Shown piece by piece: positions 36,501-48,492 of a stretch of DNA of 64,000 nucleotides. Every line of letters starts with the position of its first letter. Position 1 is the stretch's first letter. The stretch spans positions 29,905,462-29,969,461 of the forward strand of contig NC_030854.1 in assembly GCF_000208745.1 (NCBI RefSeq). Reading direction: 5' to 3'. The notes under the pieces were generated by a model that did not search any database, was not told the origin of the DNA, and was given only the letters and a program-made list of their open reading frames with translations. The DNA is from Theobroma cacao. Taxonomy: Eukaryota > Streptophyta > Magnoliopsida > Malvales > Malvaceae. Position numbers and translations under genes: made by a program.

Positions 36501-39500
36501 AGATTGTAATCTGACTCTTGCATTGCACCTGTGACATTTTTTGCTTGGGATAGTCCATGCTGCTTTTGGATGCATTCAACAAAGATAGAGCATCGCTGCC
36601 TCAACCCCTCCCAAATCCACCAGCATTGGCACCTCTACCTGTACCTGCACCTGATCCCCGTACGCAGGAGATGATCAATGAGAAGCTAAAGAAAGCAGAA
36701 GATCTTGGTAAAGTATTTTTTTATCAAACTTCGTAATGATATCTCAACTTAAAACTTAAATCGGTTATGCTTGTATGTTTATGGATTGATAATGGCCATA
36801 TTTAAGTTAGTTGTTTTTGAAATTAACAATTTGACCACTTTTTGCTTATGTTCTGTGCATTTTTGCCTCTATTTCGTTTTTCTTCTGATAGAAACTGCTA
36901 GCCCTTTATTGATGAGTTGAGTTCTGAGCATATTCCTTGAGATAAGGATTTATGCTTGTTATTTTCTGTTTTAGTAATTTGTAAATGTAGTAACCAATGT
37001 TGTGCTGCTTTATTTTATTTTCTTATTTACCCAGTTTTGCTTAATTGTAGTTCTCTAAGCTTTCTGTTGATTGTTTAGGTGAGAAAGGAATGGTGGATGA
37101 AGCACAAAAAGCATTGGAAGAGGCTGAAGCGCTTAAGAAGGTTTTCAATTTCTGACTTTTGGCATCTCTTTTGTTTTCTTGAATTTTTCATATATTTGTT
37201 ACTTCAATTTTCATGCTTAACTTATTTTGGCAAAGAAAAAGGCCTTTCCAGTTATCTTTTTTTATTCTTTGGCTAAATATCCTTTTTGTCTACAATGGTT
37301 TCTCCCTTTCTGTTCAGCTACCTGCCAGACAAGAGCCTGTTCTGGATTCCTCGAAGTACACAGCTGCTGATGTCCGCATCGTGAGTCCATTTTCCTATCT
37401 ATCTAAACCAAATACAACTTAATATGTAAATTGGAATTAGGGTGCTGTTTGAAATCACACAGCGCACACATTGAGATGATGTTTGGAATGTAAAACTTGG
37501 TCCTGTCCATCCTGACTGTAATAATTTGCTGCACATAAATGTAAAGATGCATATGCAAGCTCAGACTTGCTGAAATTAGTTCAATGCATTGCTATAAGCA
37601 GCTTAGAATCAGAGCCTTAAAAATCAAAATGTTGAAATAGTACATGAGTTTTAGTAGCATTCTGCTTCCTCCTGCTCGGTAACTTAAAACATTTATTTGA
37701 CTTCACTTTTGGATACAGAGATGTCTCTGTTCTGAGACAGGTAAGTTGGGTATATCTGCATGACTTGTTGAGCTTGGTTTTGTTTTGGTTTGTGAAAAAA
37801 AGAAAAAACAGGATACAATCATTTAAGATGATTGTTTCTTTCATAGGCTACTGCCTTAGTTCTTCCTAATTTGTTTTATGAGCTTCTTGGGTAAATTATA
37901 TAAAACTAGTCATAACATACTAATACGTCCTAAAATTTGTGGATAAGACGTGATAGATTTGTGGATGATTACCCTGCATGATTCCATTCAATTCAATGAT
38001 TCTAATTTCAGAGCATTTAGGTGTTGGTTGTTTTCATCTGCTGATCTGTTCTAACGTTTCCTATTTTATCCATTGAATTGCAATGGTTGGTACAGACTGA
38101 TCAAAAGCTTCGTGTTTGTGACATTTGTGGAGCATTTTTGAGTGTTTATGACAGGTAAATGTTGATCCTGTCTCTCCTAGCTATTACCATGTTATTTTAG
38201 CTTGTTTTGAGGGCTTCAAAGAAATTAGTGTTTGGGGTTTCAAGTGCTTCAGCTTTTGACCCGACTATTATACCTCCTTGTCACCAGCAGGCTTTTGGGC
38301 CCAGTTTTACGAGGATAACTTTTGCAGCTACATAATGTGCGTCTTTTCTGTTTTATGTGCTTGTAGATCATGCTATTGCTAGATAATAAATTATTAGGAA
38401 GCAATTAAGTGCTTGTCTCATGTATTTTTATCTTCTGAGGTGAAGTATTTTGATTTTCTTTCTTCCTTTCAGTGACCGACGTTTAGCAGATCATTTTGGA
38501 GGCAAACTTCATTTAGGCTATATGCAAATCCGGGATAAACTAGCTGAGCTTCAGGTAAGATGATTATTTTACTCAGTAATGTTGTCTTTTTTTCATATAT
38601 ATAAATTAATACAAATAGGGATTGCCATGAAGATGTTCACAATTAACAGAGTTCACTTGCAACTTCTTCTGATCCCAGTGTTAACTGTTGTGTTTTAGTT
38701 ATCAGATGTCATTTGAATGCTTTTTGATAGTGAATTGAATGAATTTATCAAACAGATGCTGCTGTGCTTTGTAGGATAGATCTATTTATTTATTCATCTT
38801 GTTTTGAGACATCCTTAAGTTGGTATTGTGAATATGTTGGTTCAGGTGCTGGTATAATGTTTCACATTCTTCTATACCGATTCTCAGTTAGTGTGCCCTC
38901 TGTGAGTTTTTCTAACCTCGGAGATGAATAATACCCTCCCATTTTCTAATCTTTCTGGTTATAATTTAGATACTGGACTCTGACAAACAGAGTATCCTTT
39001 CATAGATGTACCTTTGCATATTGAACTTGGGATTTGGTCAGATCTGACATACACTGGCACTCACTTATTATTAAAACACATAATGCACTTGCTGTAAGGA
39101 AACAATTAATATAGGAGAGAAAAAGAGCGGAGGAGGGGGTGGAGGAAGTAGAAGAAGAAGAAATTTGTATTCTACAAACCTAATGTACAACTCTTTACTT
39201 ATGTCATTGACTGGGACTACAGAAAGTGAAATATAACTTGCAAAATAATCGAGAACTGCATGCACGATGTATTTTACACTCTGGTGCCATATGATCAAAT
39301 TTAGTGCTGGTTTCCAAACTAGTTTCCGTAGTTTGTTCCATTTTGCTGCTAAGAAGATGCAGATGTTCTGAGACGGTGCATGGTGCTTTCAGTTTTGTTG
39401 CTTAAGTTATTATACGAGGTATTTGGAGGTTGTATCTGCTTTTACGTTGCTATTTTTCAGTGTAATGGTTTACGGCTTACTGATTTATGCCTACCATCAG

Positions 39501-40298
39501 AAAATTTCCCTTATAGTCCTTATGGCAATTACATAAAAAATTAGGTGGCGTTTTCTGTTATTTGAAGAATGTTTTCAGCAGCAGTTTCTTGGTAATTATT
39601 TTTGTCAGGAAGAAAGAAACAAGAGCCGCAAACTTGATCGGCATGATGACAGAAGGTAATTTATACCTTTTCTGGCTTTTTCTTTTTTTTTTATCTTATT
39701 TGGAAAAGGGGCCTGGTGAGATGGTTCAGTTTTCTTTCATTCTCCTCTAATAGTTCTGTGTTACTGATCAAATAGATCAAAGGAACAAAGTAGGGATTGT
39801 GACACAGAATCTAGTCGGGATCATGACCGAGGAGATAGCCGTGACCGAGGGAGGGATTATGATCGTAGGAGCAGGGACCGGGACAGGTATTATGATCGAG
39901 ATCGTGGATATGATCGGGATCGTGAGAGAGATTACGAGCGCTCACGCAGTTATGATTCAAGAAGTCGTCGCAGGTCACGTTCTCGGTCTAAGGAACGTTC
40001 TAGGGATTATGATCGCCACAGGTAGTTGCTCGTTGTATAGGTCTTATAAAGCTTGTTTTCCTGCCAATTTATGCACGAATTCAGATTTTAAAATGATGAT
40101 TTGATATTCTTAAGTAAATTTTCAAAGGATAGTCAACAGGGGGCTCAGCCTTATTCCTGCTGTAGATAATGATATAAAAAACATTCTGAGAGTGATGTTG
40201 ATTATTCTTTAATTCTCTCTCATTTTAGGACATTGTGATAAGGTATTTGATTATTCTTTAAACTTTGTTTCTCTTTTGTCAGGCGTGATCGATACTAG
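33528..40298 (+). CDS. LUC7: LUC7-like U1 snRNP-associated splicing factor
   Basis: Thirteen exons: 33528-33674, 34483-34535, 34923-35091, 35194-35257, 36311-36390, 36554-36707, 37079-37140, 37318-37380, 38096-38154, 38473-38554, 39609-39655, 39776-40021 and 40283-40298, giving 413 residues. LUC7 proteins sit in U1 snRNP and help select 5' splice sites. The N-terminus MDAMRKQLDVLMGANRNGDV and the CCCH zinc finger (Cys33, Cys41, Cys56, His60) are diagnostic. A charged helical coiled-coil region follows (about 68-250), then a C2H2 finger CDICGAFL...HFGGKLH (Cys272, Cys275, His291, His297). The C-terminal Arg/Asp/Ser-rich tail runs from about 312. It corresponds to the plant LUC7A/LUC7B pair rather than LUC7-related-like. 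The intron at 34536-34922 carries U12-type signals, so the gene probably needs the minor spliceosome. The last coding exon is only 16 bases. Confidence 0.95.
34536..34922 (+). other. U12-type (minor spliceosome) intron in LUC7
   Basis: The donor GTATCCTTTT fits the U12 5' splice-site consensus RTATCCTTT. TTGCTTAAC, one mismatch from the TTCCTTAAC branch-site consensus, ends about ten bases before the acceptor AG. Frame joins as ...RKE-YEEAK, as expected for the family. Confidence 0.85.
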
Positions 40299-41606
40299 AT
40301 GGTTGTTGCTATCAAGTGGATGGATATGAAATCAGTGTTGTTTAGGTCAGTGGTGAAATCATGTAGGGATTAATATTTAATTGTGTGATTGTACTGATGC
40401 TTTTTGCGGAGTTTGGCAGTTTCTTCTTTTTTGCTGGATGTATCAACTGCTTCGTTTCTTGACTAAAATTTTTAAGAGGTATGTGTCACTTTTATGTTAA
40501 AAAAATTACTTTTACTGATTACTGCTGTGAATTTTCTGAAGAGCTTTTCCAAACTGCTCTTTATGCCCATATGTTCTCTTATGACGATAGATTTTTGAAG
40601 TAGAATTAATTGGTTTGTCTGCAATTGCATGCTTTAGTAAACCTACCTCTCCGAAAGGGGAAAGAAAGTAAAAGAAGAGAAATTGTGTTTGGTTGGACTT
40701 ATGGACTCAACTTGGAGCCGTGAAAGGCCGAACAGTGGTTATTGTGTTATGCATCAGGGTAGAGTCAGGTGGTCATTCAGGGAACTTGTGTGGAAAAAAC
40801 TCTTCAGGGTGACACTCAGATTATGGACATTTAATTTACTGTTGCCAGGGCAGGGCAGTAGTTCTAAGATAAGAACTTAATACTTTTTCCAATATGCTAT
40901 GGAGGTAAGGAAAATGTAATTTAAATTATAAAAAAGTTAAATTTTTTTTAAAAAATAAAAATTTAAAATTTTACGAGAAAAAAGAGTTTGAATCTCAGAA
41001 TAGGTGTGAATGGTCGGGTCTAAACTCCGAATCTGAAAACATCCATTTTCATTTGGGTAAAGACGGTACCTCTTTATTTTATTCCGCATGATATTGAACA
41101 TATGTCTCAATTAAAATGAAACCTAGGTAATTTTAAGGTTCGTTTACTAGGGAAATGCGAGGCTATTAAGGCCAAAATTCGGCCTACCACTGGGCAATTT
41201 ATCAACAGAAGTGGGATAGATAGATTATGTTACAATAGAGGTTACATTATAATTATTTATCAATTTTATAAACAATTACAAGTTTATAATATTGTTTTAA
41301 ACTTTGATTTCATTTTATAGCAACTTTTTTTTTAAAAAAAATTAAAAGTAAATAACAAAAAGCAAGTGGCAAAAAAATCCTGCAAATCAAATTCTCTGCT
41401 ACAATGTTGAGCATACAATCAAACTATTGGACTAGAATGCATGTCCCCCAAAAAGCAAATTGGAGATTGCACAGAGACAAAATTCGCCTACATATGAATA
41501 AACCTCTAATTTCAGCCGTTGCATTTAAACAGAAATGCATTCCATAAAAAACAAATTAACAAAAACAAATTTGTGGTGAGAACAGAATTATACCGTACAA
41601 ACAAGC
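40299..41606. other. Convergent intergenic region between LUC7 and TIC20-II
   Basis: It holds the 3' UTRs of both genes. A 65-codon frame at 40683-40880 has no recognisable motif. 40900-41390 is AT-rich. Confidence 0.45.
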
Positions 41607-42218
41607 CTAAACTTGTCTACCGGCAGCATCGGCAACGAAGGGCAAGTAAGGAGTCCGACCCAGGATACTCCAAACCACTCCATAAACAAAACACAAACAA
41701 CTAAACACGAAAACCCCAGTATGCCCCCACACCATCACCTGGTATCCCAACCCGGCGCGACCAGGATTCAGTATCCTCGTCAGCAACAACGGCACAATCA
41801 GCAGCACATCCAGTGTCACCGCCTGCATCGAATTGAACCTCACGTAATGGCTGAAACTCGGGTTTCGAACCACCCCCAGATACAAAGCGAAGAAGGCGAC
41901 GAAGCTGGCGTAAGGGACGGATTTGTACAGGCTTAAGAGGGGTATAAGAGGGTCGAAAAGGGTACCCAATTGAGGGTATTGAATAAAGAGATAGCGGCCG
42001 TATTGGAGGGAGTTGAAGAACGGGAGAGTGTAGGCGGCGGCGGAGATTAGGCGATCTGTGGCCGGAGTTGGGTTCAGTGACATGCGGGTGATGGTGGGTC
42101 TTCGTGCAAGTCGGACCTTGGATTTTGATTGGTTCAGGAAGGTGAGATTGGGGAAGGGTTTTGGGTTTTTACGGGAAAGTTTTGGGGCTAAGTGGAGAGA
42201 GTAACAGAGAGACGCCAT
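41607..42218 (-). CDS. TIC20-II: Protein TIC20-II, chloroplastic
   Basis: A single-exon 203-residue protein of the Tic20/Ycf60 family, which are integral proteins of the inner chloroplast envelope associated with preprotein import. The first ~45 residues are basic and hydroxylated with few acids, as in a transit peptide. The mature part contains ATDRLISAAAYTLPFFNSLQ and four hydrophobic segments (about 58-80, 88-117, 131-150 and 160-186). Family blocks are SVPYASFVAFFALYLGVVRN, RFNSMQAVTLDVLL and WGHTGVFVFSCLCFVYGVV, with the C-terminus PYLPFVADAAGRQV. From memory the C-terminal motif and length fit plant TIC20-II (about 208) better than TIC20-I/IV, which are longer. Plus-strand open frames over the same bases are shadows. 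Confidence 0.92.
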   Translation of the reverse strand: MASLCYSLHLAPKLSRKNPKPFPNLTFLNQSKSKVRLARRPTITRMSLNPTPATDRLISAAAYTLPFFNSLQYGRYLFIQYPQLGTLFDPLIPLLSLYKSVPYASFVAFFALYLGVVRNPSFSHYVRFNSMQAVTLDVLLIVPLLLTRILNPGRAGLGYQVMVWGHTGVFVFSCLCFVYGVVWSILGRTPYLPFVADAAGRQV

Positions 42219-42849
42219 TTTCTTTTTCTTTCTGAGAGGAGAAAGAAAATGGACTTTTAGAGTTCAATTTTCTCGGTTCCGTGTGATAACTGCGAATTTT
42301 AGGGCTGTTCAGAGGAAAAACGCATCGTTTAGATTTGTTTTTGTCTTCGTTTTTTTTAGTTTAAATATTCTCTTTCTGTCCTATTTTCGTTCTTTTCACT
42401 TCATTTTTATTTTTAAGACATTATAAAAATTCTAATATATATATTTTTTTGATTAAAAATAATTATTCATATTTAACATAAGTGATGAAAATTAGATAAA
42501 ATTTTAAGCTCGATTTGTTATTTTTTATATAAAAAATATTTTTTATAATATAATTTTTTATTTTTAATAAAAATAAAAATATGACAAAAATATGTTAGAG
42601 TATGAAATGAAAAGTATAAAATGTTAAAAAAAATAAAAAAAATTTAGAACATTTAGAAAAGGTATTGATAAAGAAAATAAAATGAGAAAGTAACATTTTA
42701 TGATGTTACAATTTATATAATAAATTATTAATATGTGACAGAAAACTCTTGTGTTAAGTTTAAATATTGTGAGAATTATTTTAATTTTATTTATTGTATT
42801 TAAAATTTTTATTTTAACAAAATTTTTATTTATTATACTTATTTATTTT
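42219..42849. other. AT-rich spacer between TIC20-II and the copia element
   Basis: The first 150 bases are the probable TIC20-II promoter and leader. The remainder is AT-rich simple sequence with no gene. Confidence 0.5.
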
Positions 42850-43092
42850 TGTTATGAAATATAACTTGAAAAAACAATTATAGAAAAAGTATTTAGAAGG
42901 AGTAAGGATATCTTATTCAAGTGTGTATTTACAAATAAAGTGAGAGACATAGTTATAGGCTAATAACCTATTACTTAGCTAAATTTACAAAAAAAAGATA
43001 ATACAAAGGGATTAAATGGATTAATTAAATCATAATTTAATTCAATCTAATATGCATAATATAAATAGATATTTACAAAAATATTCATAAAT
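42850..43092 (-). repeat. Left LTR (3' LTR of the minus-strand copia)
   Basis: It begins TGTTATGAAATATAACTT and ends near TATTCATAAAT. It matches 53545-53812 along its length (shared TCAAGTGTGTATTTACAAAT, TATAGGCTAATAACC). On the minus strand the purine-rich AATGGAGAG directly precedes it, as a polypurine tract should. Confidence 0.85.
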
Positions 43093-43379
43093 CTCTCCAT
43101 TGAATATCTATTGATATTAAGAATATACCTTAACCTTACTAGGAAAAAACTTTATGGGAAAAAAATCTGAGTGAAGAAAAATGAGTACATAATTATTTTC
43201 AAAAATATGCTTTTGAAATACTGTTTCATTAAAAACCTTATTAAGAAAATCCTAATAGGAAAAACTTTAATAAAGAGAAAAAGTACAGTGCGTATTTCAC
43301 TCCCCTGATGATTGCATTATTGAGATCTTTAAAATGATATATTTCAATATTTTATATTAACTTTTCAAATGTTACAGTA

Positions 43380-43784
43380 ATAAAAGTTTTGGTGAATAAA
43401 TCTAATAGATTGTCACTTGAACAGGTTTGCTGAACATTAATATCACATTTTTCTTGGAAATCATAACGAAGAAGAACTTTGATGAAATATGTTTTGTCTA
43501 ATCGCCTTTAATGTTTTGTCCTTTAACTAGGCTATGCAAACAATATTATCTTTATATATCGTTAGCATTTCCTTCTTAGTTGACAAGCCACATATTTCTA
43601 GAATACATTGAGTTACATATCTTAACCAAACACATGCACGATTTGCCTCATGAATGGTCAAAATTTCTACAACGATTTTCCTTATGAATTCTCAAAATTT
43701 CTACAAAGTTAGAAGAAGAAGCAAATATAGTTTGTTTTACATAACATTATGAAATGGTCGTACCTCTACAAGTGAACAAGTAAA
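43380..43784 (-). pseudogene. Copia RNase H, C-terminal segment
   Basis: The minus strand reads LFTCRGTTIS, KQTIFASSSNF, VEILTIHEANRACVWLRYVT, LSTKKEMLTIYKDNIVC, then DLFTKTFITVTFEKL. This is the usual end of a copia polyprotein, with stops. A 35-bp stretch around VEIL is locally duplicated. Confidence 0.8.
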
Positions 43785-44639
43785 TGATAGAGTTGGATCT
43801 AAGTGCATTGATGTGTTTGTGTAAAGTATGAATTTCAAAAAAATTTCTTTTCTAAAAATGCAAACAATTCAATTACAGAAGTGGAAAAACACATCATTCA
43901 TATTTTCAGTAACATAATTACATCCTAAAAAATAAGAATATATTAAAGTAGGATAAACGTACTTTTTATTTCAAGATTTTTATTTTTGAACACCTAATGA
44001 ATTGTAGTAAATTCACCATGACACCAACGATTAATTTCTCAACCAAACAAACTTACCATTTCTTCTTCAAGAATACTTTTCAACTTGAACTTTAAGTGGA
44101 CAAGATGTGGAATGCTATGCAATATGGCAACCGATTTTGTCTCTCTTTTCTTCCTAAAAATTAATCATTATTTTTCTTCTAAAAAATCAACCAAGAATGG
44201 GAAGAAGGAATGCGGCAAAGTTAGGAAGAGAAAGAAAGAAGTGGTGGCAGAAGCTTTCTCAAGAGAGATACGTTTACTCTTTTCTTCAATTATCTTATCT
44301 TTTTTATTAAAACTCTTACCTTAAAGATTTAATCAAAATCAAATACCTTTGAATCAATCTTGACCATCTATTTAGAATTATAAATGTATCAAACATGCTT
44401 CATAATTATCAAAATTAAAATTAAAAAATAAATAATTTAATTCTTTAATTTTCATTTAGAGTCTGTGATAAAATAAACTCCTTATTAAATAATAATTTTT
44501 ATTTTATTATTATCTATTTTTATTTAAAAAAATTAATAATAAATAAAAAAATTCTAGTCAAAAATTGAGTCTCATTTTATCAACATGGATGTTTATATTC
44601 ATTTTGTAAGAATCCTCCTAGTATTACCTTTATTTAAGA

Positions 44640-44880
44640 CAACTTTTGTCTATAATTAAAAAAAAACATGTCATCTTGTTTTGTCTTAATAGAGACAAAC
44701 ATGTTTATTTGTCTAGATTAAGACAAAACATATTTTTCTTGTCTAAATTAAAAGAAACATGTTTTCTTGTCTAACTTTAGACGAAACATATTTTCTTGTC
44801 TAAATTAAGACCAAACATGTTTTCTTATCTAAATTAAGACAAAAGATGTTTTTTTCTTTAAATTAAGACAAACATGTAAA
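44640..44880. repeat. Minisatellite of about 32-bp units (ACATGTTTTCTTGTCTAAAT)
   Basis: About seven degenerate units carry the theme AACATGTTTTCTTGTCTAAA then TTAAGACAA, each with internal variation. It lies inside the nested LTR block. Confidence 0.85.
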
Positions 44881-45884
44881 AGCTATCATTTTTGTACATA
44901 AATTTAATTAATTAAATAAAACATGCATTCCAACTTAAACAACTTGAATTCTACGAAGTTAAGTGGGGAATCTATTTGGCCATAGATAGTCCAAGCTCCA
45001 ATAATGTGAGACCTTGATCTTTATAGACTCGTAGCTAGAAGTAGACGCAATATCACTAATTAGGGGTAATTTCGTCATTTCTTTAGTGAGCCCTTAGAAG
45101 TATGCTTTCAAACATTGTTAAGGCCTAAGTAGGCCTAAGGCATAAATGAATGATGAAAATAAGGATAAAATGACGAAAGAAATATAAATAATGATGATTT
45201 CCAAGGTAGGGGCAAATTGGTCATTTTGCATCTCTGTCGTAACGTGCGGGTCCGAGAACCCATTCGCCAAACGTCGGTGAAAATAATGTGGTGTGGGAGT
45301 CGCCACCAATCTTTTAGCAATGATTATTTGAGTTAATAAGTATTGGAGTGCTGAAGTCGGATTCATCCCGACGCTTCGGTGAAAATCCTTCCGAACTCCG
45401 CACCTAAGAAATTCACCCTAAAAAAAAGCAACTCTTTGCTCTTTTTTAAGTGAAATTCTATCATCGAGTCACTCAAAATAATCGTTGTAATTTTATAATA
45501 ATTATATTTTATTATACTTACAAGTATCTAATATATTTATACTATAAATATTTCCTTCTATTTAGACATCTCTCCTTTTTTACTATTAATACTATACTTT
45601 AAAATATTATCTAAAATAAATCTTAGGACACTATACTAAATAATTTAGCTTAATTTTATACCATCTAATTACATATTCGACCTAATAAATTGGACCAAAC
45701 CCAAGTAACATAATTCATAATGCATTCACAAAGAAAAGGGTTAGATTTTTACCTGATTTGGATTCTAACAATGATCCAAACAATTTGTGTACAGTCCACC
45801 AAGCCTTTCAATTAATTGAGCTATTGAAAACCTAAAAAAAAAAAAAAATCTCTCTTCCTTAAAAAGAAAGCACAATACCGTTTG

Positions 45885-46240
45885 AACCTTTCTCCCTCTT
45901 TTTTTCTTTTTTTTTTCTTTTTCTTTTTCTTTCTTTTTTTCTCTCCCAACCGTTCCCCCTTTCTTCTCTCTTTCTTTTTCTTTTCTCTTTCTTCTTTCTT
46001 TCTCTTTCTTTCTTTCTTTCTTTCTCTTCTAGCCGCTCCTCCCTTATTCTCTCTTTCTTTTTCTTTTTTCTTTATTCTTTCTTTCTCTTTCTTCTTCTTT
46101 CTTTCCCCGGCTGGCTTCTTCTTTCTTTTTCCTCTTTCTTTCTTTCTCCTTCTCTTTCTTTCCTTTCTCCCTGCTGGCGTCGCACTCTTCTCCTCTTCTC
46201 TCTTCCTCTTCTTCTTTTTTTCTTTTTGCTCTATCTTTTT
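45885..46240. repeat. Long polypyrimidine (CTTT/CTTTT) tract
   Basis: About 350 bp with almost only C and T on the plus strand, broken by short GC-rich pieces at irregular intervals (GCCGCTCC, CCGGCTGGC, GCTGGCGTCGC). The 145-codon Phe/Leu/Ser frame across it is an artefact. Confidence 0.95.
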
Positions 46241-46361
46241 GTGTTTGATTGTGGCTTTTTTTGGGTTAATTGTTGTGTTTTTATTTTTTTGGTGGAGGGA
46301 TTTTTTTGCAGGAGATTAATCCCTTTTCTTTTTGTTTTTGCTCCCCCCTCTTTTAAAAATG

Positions 46362-46482
46362 GGGTTGTCCAAAAATTTGGACAACCCGGTAATGGGGTTC
46401 TGGCACCAAGGAGTTGGTAGCCAGAGCCCCATCACTCATGGTGGTTGGGGAAGGGATGGCTGGGCATACGCTCAGCCATTCC
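46362..46482. repeat. Cluster of three stem-loops
   Basis: First, a perfect 12-bp inverted repeat GGGTTGTCCAAA / TTTGGACAACCC (46362-46373, 46376-46387). Second, GGGGTTCTGGC paired with GCCAGAGCCCC across a 15-bp loop. Third, the near-palindrome GGCTGGGCATACGCTCAGCC. They follow one another within 121 bp. Confidence 0.8.
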
Positions 46483-46579
46483 TCTCTTTTTTTTTATATA
46501 TTTTATTATTATTTTTTAGAGGTGTCTACAATCTCGAGCCTAAATTTTTAAGTTTTCGTGAACTCGAGTACTTTTAGAC

Positions 46580-48492
46580 TGTTATGGACTTTGTCTCAGT
46601 GTTAAAGGAGTAAAAAGAGTGAATAAAGGAAAGGAGGAAGACAAGTGGCCTTGTTAAGGGCATTATTGTAAATTGTATGACAATTGGATAAACTTTAACT
46701 ATAAATATCTAATCTCCAGTAGCTTTTCTTCAGTTTCCTAACAACTTCTCTTCTTCTTCTTCCTCCTATCCTTCTCTCCATTCCATGTTTCTTTGCACCT
46801 TTCATGGAAATATCCTTTGAAACCTTTAAAACTTCCCCAAATTAACTTTATTTCTCATGTTTTTCTACATCTTTTTATAGGGTTTTTCATGCTCTTCCAC
46901 TTTTACACCTCAACAGCCTTCAAAAGTCTTTCTTAAGTACATTCACTCACTAGTTGGACGTGTAGAGAGAGAGATGGAGTGATTTCCCTTATTAGATTGG
47001 AAGAATTTTGAAAATAAATTCAATTACAAATCCACCAAGGTGAGTGAACTTGCATTTAAAATATTTTGGGAAATGTATTGGTATTTGGATGAAGCATGTG
47101 AATGATTTTTATTTGATTTTTCCTTAAATATTATGTATGAGACAAGCCTTTATTAAAACATTTTATGTGGTAAGTGTGCAATATGATGAATCCTTGTGCT
47201 CATATAAGATGTTTATATATATATTGTGTATCGATAGTTAATATTGTGTAATAAATATAACCGTGCGTGTGCACTATGTGGGGGATGCACATGTCAGTGA
47301 TGACGGGAGCAAAAGTGTGGATGATGATGTTGCTTGTGCGCGATGTGGGGGATGCACACGATGACTCCAGCTATGTGCGCGATGTGGGGGTTGCACATGA
47401 GCTGGGTGAGGCGGTGGTGGTATTGATGTTTATATATGTATATATATATATATATATATACATATATATTTGTGCAATAGAAAGTTCATGAATATGGTAT
47501 ATGGTATTAATATATGTGAAATCTTGCATGTTGAACCTTAGAAATTGCTAAGTATTTTCAAGTTGATTTTGTCATTGCAGTAGAATGGTCTTTTCTTGAT
47601 ATAATGAGAACTTTCTTCTTGGTGTTCTATTTCTTGCTACAGCGAGAAACTCTCAGGTTGGGAGGCTAGCTGTAGTCCTGAAACTTGCTGCAACGAGAAT
47701 AAATTCTCACTGCAGCGAGAAACCTTCTGTCGTGCTTGCTACCTTGTTTGGTTTCTGCCATATTTTCCACTTCTCTAACATCATAGTTGATCATGGACTT
47801 CCAACATCAAGGAATTAATTAATTAAGTTTGAAATGAGGGTTTTAGTGAGAAACCCTCGGTCAGCTGATGATTTGTGCCCAAATTTTGCTACAACGAGGA
47901 TCAGTCATTTCGCTTGACTTGCTTGAATGCTACTAAAGTTTTCACTCTCTAAATTCTTTATTGTGCATGGATCCTTCATCATCAAGTGATTAACCAATTA
48001 AGGGTTTAATGAGGGGTATTAATAAGAACTAAACTAAATTGCATTGTTTTTTAAAATAAGTGCATCATGATTTTTTTAAACTTTTTTTATCGTTTGCTTG
48101 TTCCCTTCATTTGTTCACTCACTAGGTTTATACTCACTGTGTTCAACTTCATGTTTTCAGATTCGTCTCCTTGGTAAGTATCTCGACATTCAATAATTGT
48201 ACTTTCGCTTGGGTTTCTCCGTTGGAAGTCGAGTATCCCTTTTATTATGTATAGATAAACCCGATGTAAATTATTAAGATGTATGCTTTAGACAATATAT
48301 GTATATTTTGATTGGTAATGCCACTATGAGTTGGCAATGGTTAGCATTATTTTGAATTGAAATTATGAAATGTGACTTTAGGAACTTTTGATGGAATGAT
48401 GAATAGGTCACATAAATAGGCTTGCTTGGGTTTAGTGGGCTATGCCCATTGGGCCCATGCGCCGACCATGGCTCGAAATTTGGGTCGTGACA
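46580..48492 (+). mobile_element. Probable solo LTR of a chromovirus-like gypsy element
   Basis: It begins TGTTATGGACTTTG and ends GGGTCGTGACA, an ending I know from plant Tekay/Del-type LTRs. An internal TATAAATA (about 46700) is followed by a CTTCTT-rich leader. No pol sequence is present. Flanking pentamers TAGAC and AATAA do not match, so the left edge is uncertain or the element is truncated. Confidence 0.45.
47269..47398 (+). repeat. Three copies of a 24-bp unit with GTGC/GCAC ends
   Basis: GTGCACTATGTGGGGGATGC starts at 47269, GTGCGCGATGTGGGGGATGC at 47336 and GTGCGCGATGTGGGGGTTGC at 47375. Each continues with ACAT or ACAC. Each copy can fold on GTGC/GCAC. A (TA)n run follows at about 47437-47465. 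Confidence 0.85.

Larger units (their letters stand above)
45300..46532 (-). mobile_element. Fragment resembling a Tat/Ogre-type gypsy 5' LTR and primer-binding region
   Basis: On the minus strand it opens TGTAGACACC (complement of 46523-46532). It passes through hairpins and a long purine tract, and reaches ATTGGTGGCGACTCCC near 45300-45320, a sequence seen at the primer-binding region of Tat/Ogre elements. Sequence to about 45120 may be leader. There is no coding domain. The assignment rests on remembered terminal motifs only. Confidence 0.4.

Noticed and set aside
45882..46319. 145-codon open frame rich in Phe, Leu and Ser
   Set aside because: It is a translation of the CTTT-rich tract; composition is dictated by simple sequence and no motif is present.
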